A DNA stretch of 64,000 nt from Sweltsa coloradensis (lineage: Eukaryota; Arthropoda; Insecta; Plecoptera; Chloroperlidae): the NCBI GenBank assembly GCA_024449915.1, contig JAMZAV010000006.1, positions 186,001 to 250,000 on the forward strand, written 5' to 3'. A model generated the notes under the pieces. The model saw only the letters and a program-made list of their open reading frames with translations. It did not search any database and was not told the DNA's origin. This document shows positions 25,601-32,217 of this stretch, piece after piece. Within the stretch, counting starts at the first letter, position 1; each line of letters starts with the position of its first letter. A program made the position numbers and the translations under genes.

Positions 25601-26800
25601 ACAGAGACAAACTAACAATGCAACGCAGGTAAAAAGTAATTATTTGATTTCTCTGTTCATTTTCTAATTTCTCTAAACGCAATATTATAATATTATTGCT
25701 TATCCTCATTTAACATTTAATAAATATATTAAATTTAGTACGTTAACAATCATTTAGTTCGTTAACATTATTTTAATCTCTACTAGGTTGTAGGCTTCAA
25801 TAATTTAGTCATTGCTTGGATGGGCGTTATAACCTGCCCTTTATACGTCCGTTTTATTAATTTGACATTTTGGTCTAACCAATATTTAACTATCATACCT
25901 ACATTATTAAGACATACATTCTATAGAGCGTAAGAGCATATTTAGTACAAACATAATATGCAAACAAACAACTGAGAATCCTAGCTGCATATCAAAGTTA
26001 GATTCGTTTATTGTTGATGCATGCTAAGCTCTTTAAATTCATGTTGTCTTTTAGAAAAAATAGTGTACTATTTATCACTATATTATCCATGATAGTGTTA
26101 GAGTATGAGTTTGTCTAGTTATTCAAATATTATAATAATCATGCATAGAAATTGTTATTACAACTATGCTTTATTAAAAATAATATTATAATATACAATT
26201 TATATTTATAATTAGTGTTTAATCCAATGGTGACTTTCATTGTAACTCTGAAGAATAATATCAAATAAGTTTCATGTGTTTTTGTATTAATTGATTAACT
26301 TATAATATGTATTATTAATCGTTTCAGACGTGTATAATGGACGATAAAATACATAATATTTGTCTAAAAATAGCTAAAACTTAGGTGCCGCCTAGTTACG
26401 TATTCTGCACGTTAGATACCAAAACACTGGCGTTACTAAGTTGTGTAACTGAAGGCAGGTTAAATTAATTTAGAGTGATGGCAAAATAATCCCCCTCCAG
26501 AACTTAGCCATCCTGTAAGTACAGTATCATATTTATTTAATATTTTGTATCATTATGTATTCTATCCTTATCATTAGAACTAATGGAAACATTCTTTCGA
26601 TAGATAGAAAGAATAGAAGAGAATAACATGCGTTTACTTAGAGTAGCTTAGAATTACCTTATTTGGATGGTACCTTATATTTCAAGTATTAACTGAATGT
26701 ATTACGTCTTAATTGAAGCTTTTGTTTTTATGTTGCAATTAAATATGTATTAATTTGAAGAGTATGTAATGATTGGAAATAAAATAATAATTTAATTAAA
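3193..26800 (+). CDS. SLC1A2: Excitatory amino-acid transporter (EAAT2/SLC1A2-like), whole gene
   Basis: This entry is the gene span; the coding sequence runs from 3228 to 25113 in eleven exons. SLC1 transporters move glutamate or aspartate across the plasma membrane, coupled to Na+ and H+ in and K+ out, as homotrimers. The sequence shows the family's order: [12 protein letters not shown] in TM2, ALGTAS at HP1, NMDGTALYE in TM7, [10 protein letters not shown] at HP2 and LDRIRT in TM8. The Asp and second Arg of LDRIRT are the residues that bind the substrate amino and side-chain carboxyl groups, so acidic amino acids rather than neutral ones are the expected cargo. GAASIPSA and QACFQQVQT resemble EAAT2 more than EAAT1 or EAAT3. 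Phases agree at every junction except exon 6, which carries indels. Predicted length is about 555 residues, normal for the family. Introns contain most of the repeats in the left 25 kb. Confidence 0.93.
3335..4152. other. Intron 1
   Basis: Bounded by GTAAGT and TTTTCAG. It contains the 5S-derived SINE at 3589-3915; the remainder is plain AT-rich intron. Confidence 0.7.
3589..3915 (+). repeat. 5S rRNA-derived SINE
   Basis: The head (about 3593-3710) resembles 5S rRNA. GAAGTTAAGCAACATCGGGC corresponds to the box A region, and GTGGTCAGGGGTTGAGTGGG is followed by TCGCCGCTCTG at the box C region. It is too diverged to be a working 5S gene. It runs straight into an unrelated body (GGATGGGACGTAAAGCCG at about 3828), as in SINE3-type retroposons, and lies inside intron 1. 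I know of metazoan SINEs that share a GGGACGTAAA-type central domain; assignment to one named family is not possible here. Confidence 0.68.
4153..4252 (+). CDS. SLC1A2: SLC1A2-like exon 2: cytoplasmic N-terminus
   Basis: Acceptor GTTTTCAG, donor CAG|GTGGGT. It continues the frame of exon 1 (codon split GC|G) and ends in phase 0 with the residues KATQ, joining the VWTWMKFNW start of exon 3. It is acidic and polar (GEDDEKQD), typical of the disordered N-terminus of EAATs. The ATG at 4160 is a possible internal start giving a protein shorter by 38 residues. Confidence 0.88.
4253..6661. other. Intron 2, left part
   Basis: No gene seen. A G-rich run at about 5442-5473 (GTGGGGGCGGGTGGTGG then TTGGGGGGGG) could form a G-quadruplex on the + strand. 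Otherwise this is ordinary AT-rich intron. Confidence 0.55.
6663..6829. mobile_element. Short MITE with terminal inverted repeats
   Basis: The left end TAGGCTACGTTCCGTATC (6664 on) is mirrored by GGATACGGAACGTACCCTA ending at about 6828. The ~165-bp interior is GC-rich relative to the intron, with GGGCGAGCCCAGC opposite GTGGGCGCGCCCA. The superfamily is undetermined. Confidence 0.65.
7090..7512 (+). repeat. tRNA-derived SINE, near full length
   Basis: The head at 7097-7170 folds as a tRNA-like cloverleaf. Its D-arm region is TGGTCTTGTGGTTAGCAT, its anticodon stem ATCTGC/GCAGAT encloses loop TTCCAAT, and its T arm is GGTTCAGGGTTCGATTCCC. The head has box A and box B and passes directly into a ~340-bp body ending GAGTGGGTAGACTCTAAAT with an AATTTATTTAT tail. 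Body copies recur at 2241-2385, 10731-10870, 27715-27800 and 39049-39175. That makes it a dispersed SINE rather than a tRNA gene. Confidence 0.78.
7547..7630 (+). repeat. (GTCT)n microsatellite with inverted end
   Basis: About eighteen GTCT units, ending at TCTAGACAGACAGACA where the array turns into its own complement. The long open frames on both strands here are products of the tetranucleotide repeat, not genes. Confidence 0.95.
8150..8222 (+). repeat. CCGGAACCGAA minisatellite
   Basis: Irregular repeats of CCGGAACCGAA separated by a short spacer. The frame reads as alternating Pro-Glu/Arg-Asn and is repeat-driven, not coding. Confidence 0.75.
8717..8915 (+). CDS. SLC1A2: SLC1A2-like exon 3: TM1 and TM2
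   Basis: Acceptor TGACTGTTGCAG, donor CTCTG|GTGAGT. It encodes residues 70-135. TM1 ([20 protein letters not shown]) is followed by an extracellular link, then the diagnostic [12 protein letters not shown] and the hydrophobic start of TM2 ending in SSLIS. The last base starts a Gly codon completed in exon 4. Confidence 0.95.
8916..9481. other. Intron 3
   Basis: AT-rich intron, GTGAGT to TGTGTATGCAG. No embedded repeat recognised. Confidence 0.75.
9482..9654 (+). CDS. SLC1A2: SLC1A2-like exon 4: TM2-TM3
   Basis: It opens by completing Gly136. It encodes [16 protein letters not shown], the loop conserved in EAATs as LD.K.SGR.G.RA, then the TM3 stretch [20 protein letters not shown]. It ends in phase 0 at DTK|GTAGGA. 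The HPGDP motif after TM3 is the family's HPG.P. Confidence 0.95.
9655..10554. other. Intron 4
   Basis: AT-rich intron ending TTTTAATTCCAG. The open frame at 9963-10190 has no family resemblance. Confidence 0.75.
10555..10653 (+). CDS. SLC1A2: SLC1A2-like exon 5: start of TM4
   Basis: Exactly 33 codons in phase 0 at both ends. It reads [18 protein letters not shown] and then [15 protein letters not shown]. The block LD..LD..RN..P.NL.QACFQQ.QT is characteristic of EAAT-type SLC1 proteins. The donor is AAAAAG|GTTAGT. Confidence 0.94.
10731..10870 (+). repeat. SINE fragment in intron 5
   Basis: It shares CAACGAGGCACATAATA, CTCGTTGATTCTGGCG and AGTGGGTAGACTTTAAA with the SINE at 7090-7512, with an internal deletion and no tRNA head. 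Confidence 0.65.
10871..11446. other. Intron 5, plain segment
   Basis: AT-rich intron with no recognised element. Confidence 0.6.
11447..12736 (+). repeat. 1.29-kb tandem duplication, copy 1
   Basis: From GCTTTTTACGCACGAAAT to CGTCTAAGAACTTA, this block is repeated almost base for base from 12737. Differences are few single-base changes, so the duplication is recent. Its right end (about 12699-12736) contains TCTGTCTGTGCAG followed by GTTCAGAAACCGCTCGTC. That is a copy of the acceptor and first 18 bases of transporter exon 6, followed at once by TAA. Confidence 0.93.
12737..14058 (+). repeat. 1.32-kb tandem duplication, copy 2
   Basis: Second copy of the block at 11447. It is about 32 bases longer, mainly because of a ~29-base internal duplication of TTCGACTACCCAAAAGGTAT at about 13856-13912. 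It ends with the same acceptor-plus-exon-start decoy (14024-14058). Confidence 0.93.
14059..14633 (+). repeat. Degenerate ~95-bp tandem repeats abutting exon 6
   Basis: About six units, each built from TGGTTGAGTGTGTATGTTTT, TTTCATTTGGTTATTCTGTC and a decayed form of TGCAGGTTCAGAAACCGCTC. Units differ from each other mostly by one-base losses, as in uncorrected long-read sequence. The last unit runs into the real exon 6. Confidence 0.75.
14634..14729 (+). CDS. SLC1A2: SLC1A2-like exon 6 (extracellular TM4 loop), indel-damaged
   Basis: Recognisable residues are [17 protein letters not shown] and later TNV. The segment joins TTYKK of exon 5 to GMIVFCLAF of exon 7, the right place for the long TM4b-4c extracellular loop. 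NVS is an N-glycosylation sequon, common in this loop. As printed, the acceptor reads GTGCG instead of GTGCAG. The 5' coding bases differ from the decoy copies by several indels, CTGTTTAAGG breaks the frame, and an extra G precedes the donor GTAATC. Removing such indels would restore phase 0 in and phase 1 out (about 91 bases). Sequencing error is likelier than true loss, because all flanking exons are intact. Confidence 0.72.
14730..16021. other. Intron 6, left part
   Basis: AT-rich intron with no recognised element up to the first TTAA-flanked insertion. Confidence 0.6.
16026..16653 (+). mobile_element. TTAA-flanked MITE-like element, copy 1
   Basis: Flanked by TTAA at 16022-16025 and 16654-16657. 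It begins AGGGGATGTAACCCC and ends GGGTAAATACCCCT, so short terminal inverted repeats are visible. The 628-bp interior has no transposase. TTAA duplication is typical of piggyBac and Kolobok superfamilies. Confidence 0.75.
16658..16775. other. Spacer between the two opposed TTAA elements
   Basis: 118 bp of ordinary intron sequence; it would form the loop of a hairpin between copies 1 and 2. Confidence 0.6.
16780..17422 (-). mobile_element. TTAA-flanked MITE-like element, copy 2 (inverted)
   Basis: Flanked by TTAA at 16776-16779 and 17423-17426. The sequence is the reverse complement of copy 1 with roughly one change per ten bases. For example, GGGGACCATCTTTATGCCCC at 16952 faces the matching block in copy 1 at about 16476. 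The two copies inserted separately in opposite orientation, since each has its own TTAA pair. Confidence 0.75.
17584..19570. mobile_element. 2-kb foldback element, ~950-bp arms
   Basis: The left arm (17584 to about 18525) and right arm (about 18631-19570) are near-exact reverse complements around a ~105-bp loop. Examples are TTGCCTCGAGGAGCCATG (17688) against CATGGCTCCTCGAGGCAA (19461), and ACCCCATTTTCAAAAGT (18509) against ACTTTTGAAAATGGGGT (18631). The ends share GCGGATTA / TAATCCGC. There is no coding capacity. It lies in transcribed intron 6, so the primary transcript would fold into a very long duplex. Confidence 0.9.
19635..19725 (-). repeat. tRNA-like SINE head (Leu-type anticodon loop)
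   Basis: On the - strand CGTCTCG and CGAGATG form a seven-pair acceptor stem, and CCTAC/GTGGG close a loop CTTAAAT with TAA in the anticodon position. The T arm is imperfect. Flanking words TTCAGAAGTTA and TAACTTCTGAA are inverted, and a similar tail (AATTTCT..ATTGTATT) occurs beside the tRNA-like fragments at 20005 and 35345. This suggests a short SINE family rather than a tRNA gene. Confidence 0.55.
20005..20085 (+). repeat. tRNA-like SINE fragment before exon 7
   Basis: AAGTGGGAGACCCGGGTTAA and CCCCTGTCGGGGTAGA resemble the 3' half of the SINE head at 19635-19725. They are followed by the same TTAATTTCTAGGTTGTATT tail. Confidence 0.5.
20106..20232 (+). CDS. SLC1A2: SLC1A2-like exon 7: TM4c-TM5
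   Basis: Acceptor CTTGTTTGTTCCAG; it completes a Gly codon and reads [20 protein letters not shown] then [20 protein letters not shown]. The pattern G..VF...FG...G.M...G..L..FF..LN..IMKLV is the family signature. The donor GTGAGA splits the last codon as AT|G, giving Met299 where EAATs carry Trp (see findings). Confidence 0.94.
20233..20789. other. Intron 7, left part
   Basis: AT-rich intron with scattered ATCGAT words that grow into the array to the right. Confidence 0.6.
20790..21045 (+). repeat. Degenerate ~21-bp satellite rich in GATATCGAT
   Basis: About a dozen imperfect units of the type ATCAGGATTCGATATCGATT. Many carry the palindrome GATATCGA or ATCGAT. Confidence 0.8.
21186..21419 (+). 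CDS. SLC1A2: SLC1A2-like exon 8: TM5, TM6 and HP1 start
   Basis: It encodes [15 protein letters not shown], then [20 protein letters not shown] (TM5), then [15 protein letters not shown] and VTALGTAS at the base of hairpin 1. The last codon is split AG|C. Acceptor TTGATTTCAG, donor TCTAG|GTAAGA. Confidence 0.96.
21420..22310. other. Intron 8 with tRNA-like fragments
   Basis: At 21590-21665 (- strand) GGTTCTGGGTTCAAATCC is a tRNA-type T arm. At 21727-21803 (+) GTCCCGG pairs with TCGGGGC like an acceptor stem. Both are probably SINE heads; neither is a convincing tRNA gene. Confidence 0.5.
22311..22505 (+). CDS. SLC1A2: SLC1A2-like exon 9: HP1 and TM7
   Basis: It continues the serine-rich HP1 tip ([15 protein letters not shown] across the junction), then [16 protein letters not shown] and [25 protein letters not shown] (residues 410-414) is the unwound, Na+-coordinating segment of TM7. 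Residue 404 is Ala where SLC1 members and archaeal GltPh have Pro (LPVGAT). It ends ITV plus a split Ser codon (AG|C). Confidence 0.96.
22523..23085 (+). mobile_element. TTAA-flanked MITE-like element, copy 3
   Basis: TTAA at 22519-22522 and 23086-23089. The interior follows copy 1 (16026-16653) in the same orientation, for example TGTTTCACATACATATTGGAGC for the TTGTTCCACATAG block, but is more diverged and ~65 bp shorter. It lies 17 bp inside intron 9. Confidence 0.7.
23090..23759. other. Intron 9, right part
   Basis: AT-rich intron ending in TTTTGTGTGCAG. No element recognised. Confidence 0.65.
23760..23894 (+). CDS. SLC1A2: SLC1A2-like exon 10: HP2 and start of TM8
   Basis: It reads [20 protein letters not shown] then the hydrophobic [10 protein letters not shown] and [16 protein letters not shown] is the hairpin 2 tip, the extracellular gate. 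Ser in GAAS and Ser after Pro match EAAT2, whereas EAAT1/3 have Gly and Gln there. The last codon is split TT|G. Confidence 0.96.
23895..24905. other. Intron 10
   Basis: GTGAGT to TTGTCCAG. The segment 24140-24480 is less AT-rich, with CTCGAGAGCTC-type words, and might be an old repeat. I could not assign it. Confidence 0.5.
24906..25113 (+). CDS. SLC1A2: SLC1A2-like exon 11: TM8 and C-terminus
   Basis: It begins [19 protein letters not shown]. Asp488 and Arg491 are the substrate-binding pair of EAATs, and NVLGD is the second Na+-site motif. The cytoplasmic tail [12 protein letters not shown] matches the EAAT2-type HLSK.EL. The protein ends SAETQM followed by TAA. The last residues fit a class I PDZ ligand (Thr at -2, Met at 0). 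Confidence 0.96.
25114..26800 (+). other. SLC1A2: Probable 3' UTR of the transporter gene
   Basis: About 1.7 kb of AT-rich sequence with no splice-like break and no repeat. A canonical AATAAA at 26778-26783, followed by GTGTTTTC at about 26803, is a plausible polyadenylation site. Earlier AATAAA copies (for example in 25720-25735) could also be used. Confidence 0.45.
26778..26783 (+). terminator. Candidate polyadenylation signal AATAAA
   Basis: Hexamer with a GU-rich element about 20 bases downstream, the last good candidate before the transposon that starts at 26907. Confidence 0.4.
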
Positions 26801-26906
26801 TTTCGTGTTTTCATTTTTTAAATGTATTGCCTGACTTTGAAATAAGTAAGAACTAAGTAAAAGCTAGTAAAGACGTCAGTAAACCAAGAGTGGTAAGTAA
26901 TAGTAC

Positions 26907-27276
26907 AGGCGCAAAGTGTATCTCGTAGGCTATTCGTGGAAGAATATAGCGGTCAACGGCATCGTACAAAGGTATCAATTACAAGGTTTTTGGGCATGGG
27001 TTACATCGGCGGAATTACTGCAGGCGCCGTCGGTGGCGTCGCGACGCCTTACATACGTTTTGGCTTATAACTCTCTTACCGTTCATCTCACAGAAAATAT
27101 CATAGATGCATTTTCATTCAGTTTTGTAATATACATCGATTGGTGCTATTAACTTTTCAGTAATATTTAACAATTATAATTTTTTATCAATAAAATAGTA
27201 CAAAAACGAAATATTAAACTAAATTAGTGTTAATTACTTATGGAGGGGGCACCCTGACCGGTAAGCTATATTCGTT
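26907..27276 (+). repeat. Left terminal inverted repeat
   Basis: Matches 31837-32216 in reverse, including CTCGTAGGCTATTCGTGG at the outer end, GTCGCGACGCCTTACATACG in the middle and GGGGGCACCCTGACCGG at the inner end. Confidence 0.92.
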
Positions 27277-27465
27277 TTGTCCCTAAAACCCTTAATAATA
27301 AATAACCAACCAAACTGCCTTGTGATCAATAATATACTTGGCACAATAATATAGTTTTTACAGTATTCCAACAAAATGGCAAGGAAGCTGGATTGTAATT
27401 GAATGTGTTCCCCTTAATAACAATAAAAAACGAACTACCTTGTGATCGATATTAGCCATTATGTT

Positions 27466-27628
27466 ATAGCGTTTTCCATTGGCCGCACTCAGGTCGCACT
27501 AGTGTGCCCTAGTGCGCACTGGATTGCCACTTGTCTTTTCATTTGTTCAGTTTTGTGATGTTATTCAAGTGGAGGTTGACAACAATGACATCTCTGCACT
27601 CGCCGAGTGCATGCCAATGGAAAACGCC
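27466..27628. mobile_element. Small nested MITE
   Basis: GCGTTTTCCATTGGC at 27467 is mirrored by GCCAATGGAAAACGC ending at about 27627. GGTCGCACTAGTGTGCCC in the interior is partly self-complementary. The outer sequence TACCTTGTGATCGATATTA on the left reappears inverted at about 27690-27709, so an older inverted repeat surrounds it. Confidence 0.65.
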
Positions 27629-27714
27629 ATTAGATGGGATGCGTATAGGAATAGTTGTTGGTAAAACCTCTATATTATTGTACCAGGAGTAATATCGATC
27701 ACAAGGTAGTTTAT

Positions 27715-27800
27715 TTATTTTATTTATTTATTTATTTAACGTCTATCCTATTCAGTTATAAAAACTGATTTACAAAGGAGGACAACTAAATAAATCTAAT
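27715..27800 (-). repeat. SINE tail nested in the transposon
   Basis: (TTTA)n followed by CGTCTATCCTATTCAGTTAT and AACTGATTTACAAAGGAGGA, a diverged 3' end of the SINE seen at 7090-7512, in reverse. Confidence 0.5.
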
Positions 27801-27959
27801 TACATATATGCAGAACCAACAATAAACTACATTTTCGTAAATATTATTAAATATATTCGGTTGGTTAATCATAATTAAGGGGAACACATTCAATTAGAAT
27901 CAAGCATCCTCGTCATTTTTTTCAGTTGCAAATGCATCGAAATGATTTAGATAATATTA

Positions 27960-29360
27960 TTCTTACGGCCAGGTGAACTTCATACTGTTATGGCCATGCT
28001 ACGCGCCATTGGAACATATATTGACAATAGTGGAATAGAACAGTTTTGGGTGGAGTCTGGCATTTTTGGTAATTCTACTGTGAAACAGATTATGGATTGG
28101 TAAACATGTCAACAGAGGGGTTAAAGCCCATTTAACAATGCTTCAAGCATGACACACGTTATATATTGAAGCGTTTTTATAGGAGAATCCACACCACGAA
28201 GAAGAATACTTGAAATTGTCAAATCTCGTTCATGACAGTTGCAAAGAAGGAGATTGCAGTGATGTAAGGTTGCCCACACTGAGGTTTTTAAATCCTTGGA
28301 AGAGTCCACATTCGGTGACAGCTTAGATAAGTTTGAAGTTCAGGGATGCACACAGCCATTATTTAAAGTGGCAGTTCAGTACATGAAGATGATTGAAGAG
28401 CTCTCTCTTTTCATCCGGGCTGCACGTACTGCTGACTGGAAACTTCATTTGACATCTCTTGAAAGCCTCGTTAAATACTTCTTTGCGCACGATAAGCGAA
28501 ATTATGCTCGTGTTATTCCTTTTTATCTTCCTGAGATGAGCGACTTACAGGAAACAGCCCCAAACATATATGAAGAGTTTACATCAGGGAATTGGATAGT
28601 TAATAAATACAGCACAGTTCCATTTTGCTCCATTGGTGGTGACCACGCTCTCGAACAAGTTATCCGAACCCTGAAAGTAGATGGAGGTCTAACCGGGCTA
28701 ACACTAAACCCAGGTGCTCGTGCTCGCTATTTCTTAATTGCTCCGGAAATGGCTCGACTGTCAAAAGAATCTCAAAAGATAGCTGGCTTAAACACTTTCA
28801 TCTCTGCTCGTCACCAACGTGACAAAAAAAAGCATTCTAGACAGGAAAATGTGAATACTCAAAAGTTGGTGGAAACAATTAAGAATAACACAAACCCCTT
28901 TGAAGACAAATCCAATGAGTTAACTAATTTCATCACTAAAAAGGTCATGCCAGAAGAAGTCGTGAACAATGTATTGCGAAGAAATGAAGTGGGCATTCAA
29001 GAATATTCTGAATTCGTTTCGGAGCGCATAGCCTGCAACACTGTAAGCGTATGGGCCCCAATGAATAATTTCAATTTATAGATGTGGAAATGTGCATCGA
29101 AAAAGGTTCTCATTAAAACCAAAAACGAGATAATTGAACTGAGAGAAACATCGTCATTGATGATGAGAATTCTCGTTGTTGACAGGTCAAGACCCGAGCT
29201 AGATCTAAAACAAGGGATAGGTAATTACGAATTCTCGGTTGTACCTCGAGAATTGTTTGCTGTAGATGAGACACTTCACCACTGTTCAACTAAGAGTAAT
29301 CCAATGGCTATTCTCGAAGGTGCCCGCAAAAAAGACACGGAGGAAATGGAAACTTGAGTC
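27960..29360 (+). pseudogene. Academ-like transposase remnant
   Basis: The readable part starts with PGELHTVMAMLRAIG (27968), then EQFWVESGIFGN, and is broken by stops up to 28295. A 261-codon frame (28296-29081) carries DWKLHLTSLESLVKYFFAHD, YARVIPFYLPEM, DHALEQVIRTLKV and GGLTGLTLNPGAR. After an in-frame stop a second frame (29082-29357) continues with FSVVPRELFAVDETL. These blocks recur in many unannotated invertebrate proteins that I associate with transposons. The region probably contains the RNase H-fold catalytic core, but I cannot point to the three acidic residues with confidence. The 261-codon frame is the longest intact coding stretch in the window. Confidence 0.6.
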
Positions 29361-29540
29361 TGCAGTGCAACATTCAGTAGCAATAATCGATGTTATGGCT
29401 GAGGTTCAATCCCTACCTAAAACTAAAGACAAAGACTTGTGAGCAGCTAGCCATTCTTTTTGCCAACCGGGTAGAAAATAAGTATTGATCGTTTTCCGAA
29501 GTGCACGTAGTTTTTGATCGATATGATCATTGATATTTAA

Positions 29541-29953
29541 CTACTGTTAGGCTAGATTAGCAGTCGGTGGTCCACTTCCGTTACAATTAGAAGCCATCTT
29601 GAAATGACAGTTTACATGTTAATCAAATGGGAGCGATTTGTAGCACAAATAGTTCTCAAGATTGCCGCCAGGTTGACAGGTAAGCATACTAGCCTTTAAC
29701 ACCAAATGATTAGGCCTACTAAATTCCCTTATGCAAAAACTTCGTATTGTTTATGTTTGTTTAATACCATGCTGTTTGCTGCACAAGCTAAAACCATATC
29801 AAACAATCCAGTAAAATACTTTATGGCGTTAAAAAAACATCAAAATAAAACGCCTAATCGTCATCTTGAAATGGGCCGATTGACGCTTCAATTTGTTACG
29901 CTCGCGCCTGTCCGGAGGTATTGGAGACTGCTAATCTAGCCTACTTTAGTTGT
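29541..29953. mobile_element. TTAA-flanked MITE inserted in the transposon coding region
   Basis: TTAA at 29537-29540 and 29954-29957. The inverted ends share GGCTAGATTAGCAGTC (29550) and GACTGCTAATCTAGCC (29925). It interrupts the coding sequence between the large protein and the nuclease, so it landed after or at the time of inactivation. Confidence 0.7.
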
Positions 29954-29964
29954 TTAATATCAAT

Positions 29965-30660
29965 GGATATGATATACCCTCGTCACTAAAGTCGGCAACA
30001 CGCGACGGGTGTCAAGGAGGCAAACCTTCAGTTGCCTACCGTATTAGTGACAACACGCCTATTGGAAATATCAGTCTAAGCCAGTTTCTAGCACACGCTA
30101 ACACAAAACATGAACTTATACAGTCTATCTTGCGACGAAAGTCATCAAAGCATCTGAAAACTATCAGAGACAAACAGTGGGGTTTGCATGGTCATAGCAA
30201 ATCCAAACTACAAAGGCACCTCGCGAACATCTGGCTAGTCCGCAAGAAGAAGCAGAGACAAAAATGATTCTGCATGCTGTAGATGCGACTTTAATAGAGG
30301 CAACTCATCTTCTCTCCTGATACAGATGTTTTCGTCTTTGCACTCAGACGTTACCCTCAATAATTGTGCACGAGTTCACTATTTGTCACAGGTCGTGGAG
30401 ATAGATTTAGAAGTATCAAGATTGGTTTGGTGTACAATGGATTGGGCCCAGAAAGAGCTTCAGCACTTCCCGGATTTCATGCATTCACTGGTGCTGACAA
30501 CACAGGTGCATTTCATGGAAAAGAAAAGCTTACGTGTTGAAAGTTCGTCTGGGCCCGGGGTAGAATTGGCCCAGAGCATGGCTCTGCTAATCGTAAAAGG
30601 CGATTCAAGAGAAAAAGTCCACCTCGCAAACATCAGCTAGTATGAAAGGTAGTATATCAC
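29965..30660 (+). pseudogene. XPG/PIN-like nuclease remnant of the transposon
   Basis: Blocks in order: GKPSVAYRISDNTPIGNISL (30020), EEAETKMILHAVDAT (30244), SPDTDVFVFALRRYP (30313), GPERASALPGFHA (30447) and GADNTGAFHGKEKL (30490). The spaced acids (EE.E, D.D, GAD) are the metal-binding pattern of FEN1/XPG-type PIN nucleases. The blocks lie in different frames, showing at least four shifts between 30120 and 30480. The part after 30545 is duplicated in reverse at 34587-34943. Confidence 0.6.
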
Positions 30661-30921
30661 TCCCCGAATCTAGAGGCGAGCTCTGGCAATCGTCGTCGAG
30701 GACCTTGCCCCCTTCCCTTGACGACCCCCCGGCGACGATGACAATGACACAACGAACGATGACAAAGACGATGACGACCGCGACGTGAGAAACCCCCCTT
30801 CCTCCCCTTACCCGTGGCTGGTTCTGACCAGCATGGGCCCCTCCTCCCCCCCCCCCCCCCCCCCCCCCCGTAGGCTAGAGTGGTGCATTATGACCTAACG
30901 GTTGACGCGTCCTTAATCCAA
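30546..30921 (+). repeat. Asp-rich coding tail with poly-C, duplicated at 34.6 kb
   Basis: It contains GATGACAAAGACGATGACGA and CACCTCGCAAACATCAGCTA, and matches 34587-34943 in reverse. A run of about 23 C followed by GTAGGCTA (30847-30877) is present here but absent from the 34.6-kb copy. Confidence 0.8.
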
Positions 30922-30924
30922 ATA

Positions 30925-31490
30925 AACCAAAAATGCCGAAGCTCAAATCATCTCTGCATTTACTGAACTAGGCAAATCTACTGAGCTCAAAGAATGTGTT
31001 ACAACTGGCTTAGAACTTTTTGTTTGTCAACTATACTCTCCATTGACAAAGCTCAAAGTAACTGCTGACCTGCGTTGGTGGATGTTCAACAAAAAGGGTT
31101 GTGAGTCTTCGAAACTTCCCCCTACAAAGCAGCATTACATCAAAGTATTCTATCATCAGTCCTGGATCTGGAACAACGACAATATCGCCAACCCCGAACA
31201 TTTGCCTCCAGAAAACTACGGATGGATGCTGGAGAATGATAATTCGCGAGACTTTCAACCCAGAATGACAACACTATACCTCCTGCGCCAACTGCCATTA
31301 TAGAACTTGTAAAATGCAGCTGTTCTAAATCAAGATGTGCATCGCGGTGCAGCTGTAAATCCCACAGATTACTATGTACCGAGTTATGCCAATGCACAAC
31401 CGAAGACGAGGATAACACCTGTTTGAACTCTGTACCCGAGACGTTGGTCGATACATCATCAGATGTAGATGAAGATGGCCCAAGATGGAT
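30925..31490 (+). pseudogene. C-terminal remnant with Cys-rich module
   Basis: The + frame reads STELKECVTTGLELFVCQLY (30970), LRWWMFNKKGCESSKLPPT (31068), LPPENYGWMLEND (31202), then IELVKCSCSKSRCASRCSCK and LLCTELCQC (31297-31395). The eight to nine Cys spaced as C.C...C..C.C and C...C.C resemble the CXC (tesmin/TSO1-like) or Academ Cys8 zinc module. Frame breaks occur near 31250 and 31290. Confidence 0.6.
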
Positions 31491-31836
31491 TGTAAGTCTC
31501 TTTTAAACTTTCTATTCGTGTACATAGTTATGTTAAGGTAAAAATGTGTGGGATGGTGAATTTCAACCACTTGTTTAAGCGATTTTCACATCTTTATTGA
31601 GCATGTAAATGGTATCTGTATCATAGATTTTATGTTCTCCCAATCCAAAACAGAGGCACAGGTCACATAGAGGGTTGGAAAGTATGATTGAGGTAGTAAT
31701 GAAAGTGGGTACCTCGGTAGTGGTTTGAGAGGATAATAAAGTATGATTCAAAGTAAGCACGATTACCCTCCTTGCGCTCACCGCTCCCCACAAGAAGTAA
31801 ACCATGCAAACCAGAATGTAAGTAATATAAGGACAT

Positions 31837-32216
31837 GACGAATATGGTTTACCGGTCAGGGTGCCCCCTCCATAAGTAATTAACACTAATTTGGTTTAAT
31901 ATCTCGTTTTTGTACTATTTTATTGATAAAAAAATTACAATTGTAAAATTATTGAAAAGTTAATGGGCGCCAATCGATGTATATTACAAAACTGAATGAA
32001 AATGAATCTATGATATTTTCTGTGTGATGAACGGTAAGAGAGTTATAAGCCAAAACGTATGTAAGGCGTCGCGACGCCGCCGACGGCACCTGCAGTGATT
32101 GCGACGATGTAACCCATGTCCAAAAACATTGTTATACATACCTTTATATAATGCCGTTGACCGCTATATTCTTCCACGAATAGCCTACGAGACCCAAAAT
32201 CATACACTTTGCGCCT
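31837..32216 (-). repeat. Right terminal inverted repeat
   Basis: Reverse complement of 26907-27276 with roughly ten percent difference, ending CACTTTGCGCCT. Confidence 0.92.
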
Positions 32217-32217
32217 A

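Larger units (their letters stand above)
26907..32216 (+). mobile_element. Academ-like DNA transposon, decayed, ~5.3 kb
   Basis: The ends are inverted copies: AGGCGCAAAGTGTAT at 26907 and its complement ending at 32216, with arms of ~370 bp. The flanks GTAC (left) and ATAC (right) suggest a 3-4 bp target duplication with one change. Inside, all on +, are remnants of a large protein (27960-29360), a nuclease with XPG/PIN-type acidic motifs (29965-30660) and a C-terminal Cys-rich module (31300-31440). A DDE-type transposase with an XPG nuclease and a Cys8 zinc finger is what I know of the Academ superfamily, which also makes 3-4 bp duplications; assignment is by that architecture. The element is dead: frameshifts, stops, and at least three nested insertions. 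Confidence 0.72.
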
